Assembly: GCA_039197915.1 (NCBI GenBank) | Contig: JBCCTV010000191.1 | Span: 1 to 6,208, forward strand | DNA length: 6,208 nt | Direction of reading: 5' to 3' | DNA from: JAJFFW01 sp039197915 | GTDB taxonomy: Bacteria > Pseudomonadota > Alphaproteobacteria > Caulobacterales > Parvularculaceae | Shown: piece after piece, positions 1 through 5,641 of the stretch | Layout of the letters: each line of letters opens with the position of its first letter | Position numbering within the stretch: position 1 is the first letter of the stretch | The notes under the pieces: generated by a model | What the model was told of the DNA's origin: nothing | Databases searched by the model: none | What the model saw: only the letters and a program-made list of their open reading frames with translations | Made by a program: the position numbers and the translations under genes

Positions 1-1384
1 GTTTATCTGGCAATATCGCGGCCGCGTGCATCATGCCGGGCCAGACGGCGGCGGCGCAATTTTCGACGACCGTTAAGGACACCATTTCCCCGCCAATTTT
101 CGCAAAACGTTTCATTCGACCACGGATCGTAATGTAACCGTCCGCGTCAATGGAAACCACATCGCCCGTATCGTGCCATCCGTCGCGTGGCGGTTTTATC
201 GCCCCGGGCTCGGCTTCAGAAATGTAGCCTTTCATGATGTTTGGGCCGCGCACCAGCAGTTTTCCAGCGTCGTTGAGACCAGGGACAGGCGCGATCCGAT
301 GGTCGATTGCGGGCAGGAACTTACCGATGGTGCCGCTGCGCACGGCCCCCGGTTGGTTGCAAGCGAGCACCGGCGCGCCTTCCGTCACGCCGTAGCCTTC
401 GAGCACTTCAAACGAAAAGCGTTGATTGGCGATTTGCCGGGTCTCTTCGCGCACGCGCTCCGCGCCGCACACCGCCAGGCGAAGCGAGCTCATGCCGCCA
501 TCCGCACTAGCGCGCATATATTGCTGTAAGAAAGTGTCCGTTGCGAACAGGATCGTCGATCCCGTTTCGAAAATCCGCTTAGCGATTATTTTCGTCTGCA
601 GAGGCGAGGGGTGCAACGCCACCTGGCGCCCGCTTAGGAGCGGCCACATGGTCCCGGCCGTTAAGCCATAGCAATGGAACATGGGCAGCGGGTTGAATAT
701 CCGGTCCGACGGCAGAAGCTCGACATGGGAATTAATTTGCTCCGCATTGGCGATAATATTCGCGTGGCTCAAAACCACACCTTTTGGCGCCCCCTCTGTA
801 CCGGACGTAAAAAGAATGACGCCTGTGTCATCCGGGTGCGGAACGTGGCTAAGAGCTGTTGGCGTCATCGGTCCCGCAACGGCGCGGGCTTTGTCGCGCC
901 AAGTGAGGCTCGCTTTTAAATCTTCGAGGTAGACAATTTTATGGTCAGCGCCGAGGGCGTCGACCAAATCATGAAGGCCGCCAATTTCAACAAACTTCCG
1001 CGCCGTGACGATCGTTTTAATTTGCGCGGCCGCGCACGCTGATTTGAGGTTTCGGGCGCCCGCGGAAAAGTTCAACATCGAAGGCACGCGCCCGCTCGCG
1101 TGCAGAGCGAAAAGAGCGATCGTTCCGGCGGCGCCCGTGGGCAATAAAACGCCAAGTGTTTCGCCGCGCGCGCTCATCCGCGACATCGGCCCGCTCAATG
1201 CAAATGAGGCGCGGCTCAAGTCCCGATAGGTATATTTTTTTCCGTCGCCATCGACGATGGCGATAGCCCCGCCGCCCGCTTCGCGCGCGCTCTCTAAAAA
1301 GGCTTGAAAGATGCCGCGCCGCGAGCGTTTCTCGATGCGCCTTTCGATGCCCCTTTCTATGGAGGATTTCACCGTGCCGCTCAT
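1..1384 (-). CDS. Aas-family acyl-ACP/acyl-CoA synthetase (AMP-binding), 3' end cut off by window edge
   Basis: The gene starts at the ATG at 1384 and is open for 461 codons to the window edge without a stop. It is an adenylate-forming ligase that activates a fatty acid with ATP for transfer to ACP or CoA. Visible motifs are the P-loop FTSGTEGAPKG (residues 192-202), FHCYGLT (236-242), YGVTEG (331-336), DTGD (405-408) and GR-MKRFAKIGGEMVSL (422-437). The last of these, together with the MLNFSAGARNL stretch (103-113) and the HPSPLQ stretch (258-263), matches the synthetase half of E. coli Aas rather than FadD. The acyltransferase half of Aas is absent; a short basic helix (residues 9-23) precedes the domain. 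The start is supported by AAGGAG six bases upstream. About 60 C-terminal residues, including the late catalytic lysine, should lie outside the window (my estimate from E. coli Aas). The likely role is recycling of free or lysophospholipid-derived fatty acids. Substrate is not decidable here. Confidence 0.9.
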   Translation of the reverse strand, partial: MSGTVKSSIERGIERRIEKRSRRGIFQAFLESAREAGGGAIAIVDGDGKKYTYRDLSRASFALSGPMSRMSARGETLGVLLPTGAAGTIALFALHASGRVPSMLNFSAGARNLKSACAAAQIKTIVTARKFVEIGGLHDLVDALGADHKIVYLEDLKASLTWRDKARAVAGPMTPTALSHVPHPDDTGVILFTSGTEGAPKGVVLSHANIIANAEQINSHVELLPSDRIFNPLPMFHCYGLTAGTMWPLLSGRQVALHPSPLQTKIIAKRIFETGSTILFATDTFLQQYMRASADGGMSSLRLAVCGAERVREETRQIANQRFSFEVLEGYGVTEGAPVLACNQPGAVRSGTIGKFLPAIDHRIAPVPGLNDAGKLLVRGPNIMKGYISEAEPGAIKPPRDGWHDTGDVVSIDADGYITIRGRMKRFAKIGGEMVSLTVVENCAAAVWPGMMHAAAILPDK

Positions 1385-1401
1385 GCTGCACTCCTTGTTT
1401 G

Positions 1402-1431
1402 GACCAAGGTGAGCGCCCTTCGCGCTTGGTC
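1402..1431 (-). promoter_or_regulatory. Bulged hairpin in the 5' leader of the Aas-type synthetase gene
   Basis: In the minus-strand RNA the arms GACCA-AGCGC and GCGCU-(CACCU)-UGGUC can pair around a five-base GAAGG loop, giving ten pairs with one five-base bulge. An alternative perfect seven-base pairing GACCAAG/CTTGGTC uses the same ends. The hairpin ends just upstream of the AAGGAG ribosome site of the gene starting at 1384. There is no T-run, so it does not look like an intrinsic terminator. A role in message stability or translation control is inference only. Confidence 0.35.
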
Positions 1432-1460
1432 GAGTTTTCCCCGTCACGATTTATTTCGGT

Positions 1461-1489
1461 GCATTACCGCAATTTAATGCGGGTCGCAA
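1461..1489 (-). promoter_or_regulatory. Weak promoter candidate with dyad upstream of the synthetase gene
   Basis: On the minus strand TTGCGA (1489-1484) is followed after 17 bases by TAATGC (1466-1461), a spacing typical of sigma-70-type promoters, although the -10 match is poor. The spacer overlaps the dyad CCGCA-ATTTAA-TGCGG (1467-1482), and a second dyad GCATTA/TAATGC (1461-1480) interleaves with it. An operator for a dimeric repressor would fit this position, about 80-100 bases before the start codon. No known regulator motif is recognised. Confidence 0.2.
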
Positions 1490-1730
1490 GTTGGTGAAAC
1501 GGGCGCCCAGCGAGCTTGGCTAACACGCGGGCGCCGAGAAGGCTGTCACAGGCCCGCCGAACAAAACCTACAGCGTGTGAGCGCGTTTCAATGAGAACGC
1601 CTCCTGCTTTTGCCGGACGTTTCAAGCCATTTCTCATGCCTTGATATGGGAACTAAATCCGAGATTTCTCGCACTTTGTGGTGTTATGCCGAGTTACGGG
1701 TCCAACCAGCATCACCAGTGCACGGGTTCC

Positions 1731-1786
1731 GCGGCGCACTAAACGCGCAGTCGTTGTGGGTTCAGCACGACAGTCTCTTGCGCCGC
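1731..1786 (-). other. Long stem-loop immediately downstream of pyrF
   Basis: An eight-base perfect inverted repeat, GCGGCGCA (1731-1738) and TGCGCCGC (1779-1786), lies directly after the pyrF stop codon in the direction of transcription. Inside its roughly 40-base loop a second pair, GTCGT and ACGAC, can form, giving a nested structure. No T-run follows, so it is not a canonical intrinsic terminator. It could protect the 3' end of the pyrF message or mark a Rho-type end. The function is inferred. Confidence 0.35.
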
Positions 1787-1791
1787 TACGT

Positions 1792-2481
1792 CTAGCTGAG
1801 GTCTGCAATGATCGCGTTTGCAACCCCTGCCGGGTCGTCCGCGCGCGTGATTGGGCGACCGACAACCACAAAGTCGGCGCCGTTTTGGCGGGCAATGGCG
1901 GGCGTCGCCACCCGCGCCTGGTCGTCCGCTGCAGCGCCCGCCGGGCGGACGCCTGGGGTCACAAGCGCGATGTCCTGGCCGAAGGCGTCCCGCAAGCGCG
2001 GGGCCTCGTGGGCTGAGCAAACGAGCCCGTCAACGCCGGCCGTCACGGCGATCTCGGCGCGTCTCATGACAAGATCTCCAAGCGGCATATCAATGCCGTT
2101 CGCCGCCAAGGCCGATTGGTCCAGGCTGGTTAAAACGGTCACCGCGAGTATTTTCAGGCGGGGGTCATCGCCGCGACCGGCGACTGCCGCTGCAACCACG
2201 TCTTTTTCTGCATGCACCGTAAGAAAGTCAGCGCCCAACGTTGCGATGGATTTGACGCCCCGCTCAACCGTCGCCCCGATATCGTGGAATTTAAAGTCTA
2301 GGAAGACTTTTTTTCCGGCCTCGGACAATTTTGTTGCGAGGCTCAAGCCGCCGATGGGGATGAGTTGGTAGCCGATTTTATAGAAACAGCCTGAAGGCCC
2401 CAATGCCTCGACGAGCGCCGTCGCTTCATCCGTGGTCGGTAGGTCTAAGGCGACAATTAGGCGGTCGGCGGCGTCTGTCAT
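1792..2481 (-). CDS. pyrF: Orotidine-5'-phosphate decarboxylase
   Basis: A cytoplasmic enzyme that decarboxylates OMP to UMP, the last step of de novo pyrimidine synthesis. The product is 229 residues, a normal length for bacterial PyrF TIM barrels. The conserved ALD (11-13) is followed by K35 in FYKIG and by D62-x-K64-xx-D67 in the LDFKFHDIG signature. These make up the catalytic Lys-Asp-Lys-Asp array with the same spacing as in E. coli (K44, D71, K73, D76). The phosphate-binding loops TPGVRP (175-180) and VVGRPIT (206-212, with R209) complete the site. The ATG at 2481 is preferred: a TTG two codons upstream (2487) has GGA directly against it, whereas the ATG has GGA at about eight bases. 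The start overlaps the stop of a short upstream frame as ATGA. The stop codon is TAG. The gene lies downstream of nth in the same direction with a 197-bp gap, and no promoter in that gap is convincing. Confidence 0.97.
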   Translation of the reverse strand: MTDAADRLIVALDLPTTDEATALVEALGPSGCFYKIGYQLIPIGGLSLATKLSEAGKKVFLDFKFHDIGATVERGVKSIATLGADFLTVHAEKDVVAAAVAGRGDDPRLKILAVTVLTSLDQSALAANGIDMPLGDLVMRRAEIAVTAGVDGLVCSAHEAPRLRDAFGQDIALVTPGVRPAGAAADDQARVATPAIARQNGADFVVVGRPITRADDPAGVANAIIADLS

Positions 2482-2630
2482 GGGCAATCCAGTGTTTCGG
2501 TGTAGCGCGTCTTACTGCTCTGCGGGATTTTGAAAGCTGACGTTCTTAAAGGCTTTTGCGCGGCCAGGTTGGTTTGTGCCGAGTTTCGTTTGCCGGGCGT
2601 TGATTTGGTAGACTCTCTCTTGGTCGGCAT
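2478..2630 (-). CDS. Candidate 50-residue basic ORF, in frame with nth and overlapping the pyrF start
   Basis: This short frame starts MPTKRESTKS and is rich in Lys, Arg, Ser, Thr and Pro. Its TGA stop overlaps the pyrF ATG as ATGA, an arrangement often seen in translationally coupled genes. It lies in the same reading frame as nth, and the 16 codons between the nth TGA and this ATG contain no stop. It may therefore be an independent small gene, a severed piece of the Nth C-terminal tail, or chance. A ribosome site is doubtful because GGAAG is almost against the ATG. Thirty of its 50 codons end in G or C, compared with five of the 16 codons before it. No family is recognised. Confidence 0.2.
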   Translation of the reverse strand: MPTKRESTKSTPGKRNSAQTNLAAQKPLRTSAFKIPQSSKTRYTETLDCP

Positions 2631-2678
2631 TCTTCCAGTAGCTGGGCCTTTCCCGGAACTAGGGTGGTCATATAGATC

Positions 2679-3509
2679 TCAAATTCGGCGTTGGGCCCCG
2701 GCTCCTGTTTTGGCGCCTGAAGCGACGCGGGACCCCGCGCTTTCGTTTTGTTTCGTTCGCGCTGGTGTGCGCTTTCGGGTTGCGGTGCCTTTCGTCGTTT
2801 TGCGTTTAGGGGCCGCTTTTTTTGTTACTTTTTTGGTTTTCGGTTTCGGCTTTGATGCAGGTTCAGCGGGTGTTTTGTCGGTATAGAGACAAAGATCAAT
2901 GATCTTGCAATTCGGGCAATCCGGCGTGCGCGCTTTGCAAACATACCGTCCATGCAAGATCAGCCAATTGTGGGCGTCGCGCGCAAACTGGGCCGGTGTA
3001 ATTTTCTCAAGGCCGCGTTCGACCTCCAGCGGGTTTTTCCCCATGGCAAGCCGGGTCCGGTTCGAGACGCGGAATATGTGGGTGTCGACGGCGATCGTCG
3101 GTATGCCGAAGGCGACGTTGCAGACCACATTCGCTGTCTTGCGGCCAACGCCGGGGAGGCTTTCCAGCGCGTCGCGGTCGGCGGGCACGACGCCGTCATA
3201 GTCGTCAAGCAAGATCTGGGACAGGGCGATGACGTTCTTGGCTTTATTGCGCCAAAGGCCAATCGTGCGGATATACGCCCCAAGTTTCTCAACGCCCAAG
3301 GCGACCATTTTTTCCGGCGTGTCAGCAACGGGGAACAGCTTTGCGGTTGCTTTATTGACGCCCACATCGGTCGCTTGCGCGGAAAGCGTGACAGCCACAA
3401 GAAGCGTGTACGGATCTTTATAGCAGAGCTCTGTTGTGGGCTCCGGCGCATCGGCTGATAAGCGCTCGTAGAGTTCAGCCGCGGCGGCCCGCGTTAATTT
3501 ACGCGGCAC
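2679..3509 (-). CDS. nth: Endonuclease III (DNA glycosylase/AP lyase) with long basic C-terminal tail
   Basis: A base-excision repair enzyme that removes oxidised pyrimidines and cleaves the AP site. With the GTG start it has 276 residues. The helix-hairpin-helix LPGVGRKTANVV lies at 118-129 with catalytic K124, followed by catalytic D142 in VDTHIFRV. The [4Fe-4S] cluster ligands C191, C198, C201 and C207 have the exact C-x6-C-x2-C-x5-C spacing. The family core ends near residue 210. After it comes a low-complexity tail of about 66 residues with roughly 20 Lys/Arg plus many Thr, Ala and Pro, which is absent from E. coli Nth (211 residues). The GTG at 3509 is chosen because AAGAAG precedes it and it overlaps the MFS gene by 11 bp. 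An ATG at 3566 would overlap by 68 bp, adds 19 residues and has no ribosome site. The gene is probably cotranscribed with the MFS gene. Its TGA is the only TGA among the five complete genes. Confidence 0.95.
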   Translation of the reverse strand: MPRKLTRAAAAELYERLSADAPEPTTELCYKDPYTLLVAVTLSAQATDVGVNKATAKLFPVADTPEKMVALGVEKLGAYIRTIGLWRNKAKNVIALSQILLDDYDGVVPADRDALESLPGVGRKTANVVCNVAFGIPTIAVDTHIFRVSNRTRLAMGKNPLEVERGLEKITPAQFARDAHNWLILHGRYVCKARTPDCPNCKIIDLCLYTDKTPAEPASKPKPKTKKVTKKAAPKRKTTKGTATRKRTPARTKQNESAGSRVASGAKTGAGAQRRI

Positions 3510-4794
3510 GGTCGGCTTCTTTTTCGTGTTGCATCGGAACCACGATCGCGGCTTTGGCTTTCGCATTTTTGGTTGCGAAAAAGACCAGAAGACTAATGGC
3601 GGTTAAGCCGGCTGAGGCGGCGAAGGGTGCGCCCGGAAAGTAAGCGGCCCCTGGCTCGGTAAAGGCCCTAAAGATCTGCGTCATCATCACCGGGCCAACG
3701 ACCGTTGCGATCGCAACGACAGAGGTGACGGCGCCTTGCAACGCCCCTTGAGCGTCTGCCGGCGTCGCCTTTGTAATGATCGCCTGCATCGCCGGCGTCG
3801 CGAGCCCGCCAAAGGCCCCCAATATCATGGCGAAGAATATTGGGGCCGCCGATGGTGCGACGGCAAGCGCCAGGTAGCCAAAGGCGGCGGCGATCAGCCC
3901 GCCGATCACAACGCGTTGTTCTCCAAACCGGTTAACAATTGGCCCCGTCAGCCCGCCCTGCACGACCGCGACGGCAATGCCGTAAAACGTCACCGACAGT
4001 CCAATTTCCAGCGGCGTCCAGGCGAACTTCGCTTTCGTATAGTAAGCCCAAATGTGCACGAGCGATTGGTTGGCAAGCTGAAGGATAAAGCTCGCGATTA
4101 AGATGCCGCCCACATATTGGCGTTTCGAGGCTTCGAATAAGCTGCCAAAGGGGTTGGCGCGGGCCCATTCGAACGGCCGTCGGTTGGCCGGTTTTAGTGT
4201 TTCGGGCATGACCGACCAGCCAAAGACGAAGGCGGCGAGGGTTAGAAATGCCGCGCCAAAAAAAGGAACGCGCGGCCCGAAATCGCCGAGGATGCCGCCG
4301 ATCGCAGGACCTAAAACAAGGCCGGCGGCGCTCGCCGCTGAAACGATCCCGAAATTCCGAGCCCGGTCTTTTGCGCTTGAGATATCGGCAATGAGCGCAT
4401 TAGCAACGGACCAGGTGGAGCCAGCGACGCCCGCGAGCGCCCGGCCGAGAAATAATACCGCAAGGGATCCCGCAAAGCCCATGATCAAGTAGTCGACCGC
4501 AAGTCCGGCGAGGGCTGCGAGGAGAACCGGGCGCCGGCCGAACCGGTCGCCGAGGTTCCCGGCAATCGGCGCGCAGATAAACTGAAGGCCCGCATAGGCG
4601 AAGACGAGCCACCCGCCGAGCGCCGCCGCGTCGCCAATTTGCGCCCCGCCCAACGCCTCGATCAGGTCCGGCATGACGGGAATAATGATCCCCACGCCCG
4701 CCATGTCGATCGCGATTACGGCCGCGATAAAACGCAGGGCGTTTTTCTGTCCGTTCTCGCAGTCCGGTTTTGTCACGCGCGGGCTTCCCTGCAT
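3499..4794 (-). CDS. MFS transporter, TetA-like drug:H+ antiporter family (substrate unknown)
   Basis: An inner-membrane carrier of 431 residues with about 12 hydrophobic helices and a central cytoplasmic loop near 200-225. Similarity to TetA is visible along the length: D30 in helix 1 (AIDMAGVGIIIPVMP, aligning with TetA D15), motif A GDRFGRRP (82-89), D101 in AVDYL (TetA D84), the antiporter motif GLVLGPAIGG (158-167), and QGALQGAVTS (349-358). The acidic residue of TetA helix 9 (D285) aligns with A303, so tetracycline is an unlikely substrate under the TetA mechanism. Multidrug or metabolite export is inferred. The ATG at 4794 lacks a ribosome site; an in-frame GTG at 4776 has GGAAG seven bases upstream and may be the true start, giving 425 residues. 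The last codons overlap nth, and the gene diverges from the DUF2244 gene. No tetR- or marR-like regulator is visible nearby. Confidence 0.92.
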   Translation of the reverse strand: MQGSPRVTKPDCENGQKNALRFIAAVIAIDMAGVGIIIPVMPDLIEALGGAQIGDAAALGGWLVFAYAGLQFICAPIAGNLGDRFGRRPVLLAALAGLAVDYLIMGFAGSLAVLFLGRALAGVAGSTWSVANALIADISSAKDRARNFGIVSAASAAGLVLGPAIGGILGDFGPRVPFFGAAFLTLAAFVFGWSVMPETLKPANRRPFEWARANPFGSLFEASKRQYVGGILIASFILQLANQSLVHIWAYYTKAKFAWTPLEIGLSVTFYGIAVAVVQGGLTGPIVNRFGEQRVVIGGLIAAAFGYLALAVAPSAAPIFFAMILGAFGGLATPAMQAIITKATPADAQGALQGAVTSVVAIATVVGPVMMTQIFRAFTEPGAAYFPGAPFAASAGLTAISLLVFFATKNAKAKAAIVVPMQHEKEADRAA

Positions 4795-4806
4795 GCATTT
4801 TTGTTT

Positions 4807-4833
4807 TTCGGCCCAAATCCAACTATTCGGCCC
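4807..4833. promoter_or_regulatory. Direct repeat TTCGGCCC x2 in the divergent intergenic region
   Basis: Two perfect copies of TTCGGCCC (4807-4814 and 4826-4833) lie 19 bases apart start to start, close to two helical turns. They sit 13-39 bp upstream of the MFS ATG, in the spacer between the two divergent genes. The placement would suit a regulator binding as tandem subunits over the MFS promoter. An eight-base repeat in GC-rich DNA can also arise by chance. No matching -35/-10 pair is convincing on either strand of this 117-bp spacer. Confidence 0.25.
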
Positions 4834-4911
4834 GGTTAGATGCCCGCTTAGGCGTCCGGTTTATGGGCGCTGGCGGGTTGCGGCGATCGCGCCCGTCGCA
4901 AACGCGGCTCC

Positions 4912-5565
4912 ATGGGTGGCCATCCAACACCGCGTCGCTATCTTATCGTGATGCGACACGCAATCGCCATTGAAGATATGCCGCCAACCGACGAAGGGCG
5001 CGTCGGTGATAAACCCACGGAAGCCCTCGGGCCAGAAGGTCTATCAAGCGCCGCAGATCCCGCGCGGTTTGACGCCATTTTGTATCCGAATCGCTCGCTT
5101 CCAAATAGGGGTTTCGCAATCGTGATGGCGGTTGTGATCGCCTCCAATATTGGTTTTGGCGGCTATTTCTATGCCCTTGGGGCGTGGCCGGTAATCGGAT
5201 TTTGCGGCCTCGACGTTTTTCTTGTGTGGCTCGCCTTTAAGGTTTCTTACAGGCAAGGGCGGCTGCACGAACGGGTCATCGTTACGCCCGACGAAATGCG
5301 GGTATCCCGGGTTCTGCCATCGGGCCACGAAAACCGCTGGGTGCTTCAGCCCTTCTGGACGACGGTAACGATTGACGATCCGGTCAGACATGAAAGCCAG
5401 GTGCAGGTTAGGTCGCGCGGACGCACTTTAATTCTCGGTTCTTTTTTATCGCCTGGGGAGCGCGTCGCCTTCGCAAATGCACTCTCGGGGGCACTTGCAT
5501 CCTGCCGCATCGCGCCGTCAAACGACGAAAAAGATGATCAAAACCAGCCGGTGCGCGGTGAATAG
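4912..5565 (+). CDS. DUF2244 family integral membrane protein
   Basis: A 217-residue protein whose residues 53-200 fit the DUF2244 pattern. FDAILYPNRSLPNRGF leads into two membrane helices (about 66-85 and 89-110) containing the conserved GAWPVIGFCGLDV stretch (90-102). A soluble beta-rich part follows, with LTP-like VTPDEMRV, an NRWVLQPFW stretch (141-149) and GSFLSPGER (176-184). The family function is unknown. As I recall, it is common in Alphaproteobacteria and often near nth, which fits this window. The first 50 residues are unusual for the family and contain a histidine-phosphatase-like segment YLIVMRHA (10-17). The start is uncertain: none of the ATGs at 4912, 4951 or 4978 has a clear ribosome site, and the frame is closed upstream by a TAG at 4849. 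The shortest version (195 residues, from 4978) is closer to the usual length. The gene is followed after 69 bp by another membrane-protein gene in the same direction. Confidence 0.85.
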   Translation: MGGHPTPRRYLIVMRHAIAIEDMPPTDEGRVGDKPTEALGPEGLSSAADPARFDAILYPNRSLPNRGFAIVMAVVIASNIGFGGYFYALGAWPVIGFCGLDVFLVWLAFKVSYRQGRLHERVIVTPDEMRVSRVLPSGHENRWVLQPFWTTVTIDDPVRHESQVQVRSRGRTLILGSFLSPGERVAFANALSGALASCRIAPSNDEKDDQNQPVRGE

Positions 5566-5572
5566 AGGTCCT

Positions 5573-5641
5573 ATGCTGTCGGTTGGCGCTTCATCGAGGC
5601 GCGCTTTTGCGTCAAGCCGTAGGGAGCTCTGGGCGTGTTAA
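5573..5641 (+). other. Possible 22-codon leader ORF ahead of the 5635 gene
   Basis: An ATG at 5573 is preceded by AGAGG four bases upstream, just after the DUF2244 stop. The frame encodes 22 residues and ends in TAA at 5639-5641, overlapping the GTG start of the next gene in another frame. It could couple translation of the two membrane-protein genes, or be chance. The peptide resembles no known attenuator leader. Confidence 0.15.

Larger units (their letters stand above)
1385..1791. other. About 400 bp non-coding gap between pyrF and the synthetase gene
   Basis: No convincing gene is present in this stretch. It holds the leader hairpin and promoter candidate of the synthetase gene, a structured region just after pyrF (separate entry), and two copies of the palindrome GGCGCC (1502-1507 and 1530-1535) that could pair as a six-base stem. 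A 57-codon minus-strand frame (1464-1637) and a 61-codon plus-strand frame from a TTG (1610-1795) have no usable ribosome site and no recognisable protein. I see no tRNA cloverleaf. A small RNA could be hidden here but is not demonstrable. Confidence 0.5.

Noticed and set aside
1017..1391. 124-residue minus-strand ORF
   Set aside because: It is an out-of-frame shadow of the Aas-type synthetase N-terminus and is Arg-rich with no domain.
1464..1637. 57-residue minus-strand ORF in the gap between pyrF and the synthetase gene
   Set aside because: AAGG is only one or two bases from its ATG, the sequence resembles no known small protein, and open frames of this size are expected by chance in GC-rich DNA.
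1690..1740. Possible tRNA-like segment (GGGTTCC and short stems)
   Set aside because: No seven-base acceptor stem, anticodon arm or T-loop can be arranged around it.
1808..2371. 187-residue plus-strand ORF opposite pyrF
   Set aside because: It is the antisense shadow of pyrF, whose catalytic motifs are intact on the minus strand.
2800..2850. T-rich runs on the plus strand, resembling a terminator tract
   Set aside because: They encode the Lys codons of the Nth tail on the minus strand, and no stem precedes them.
2952..3458. 168-residue plus-strand ORF opposite nth
   Set aside because: It is antisense to the conserved nth core and shows no recognisable protein features.
3499..3566. ATG at 3566 as the nth start
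   Set aside because: It would overlap the MFS gene by 68 bp, lacks a ribosome site and adds residues that just read the MFS tail in another frame; the GTG at 3509 fits better.
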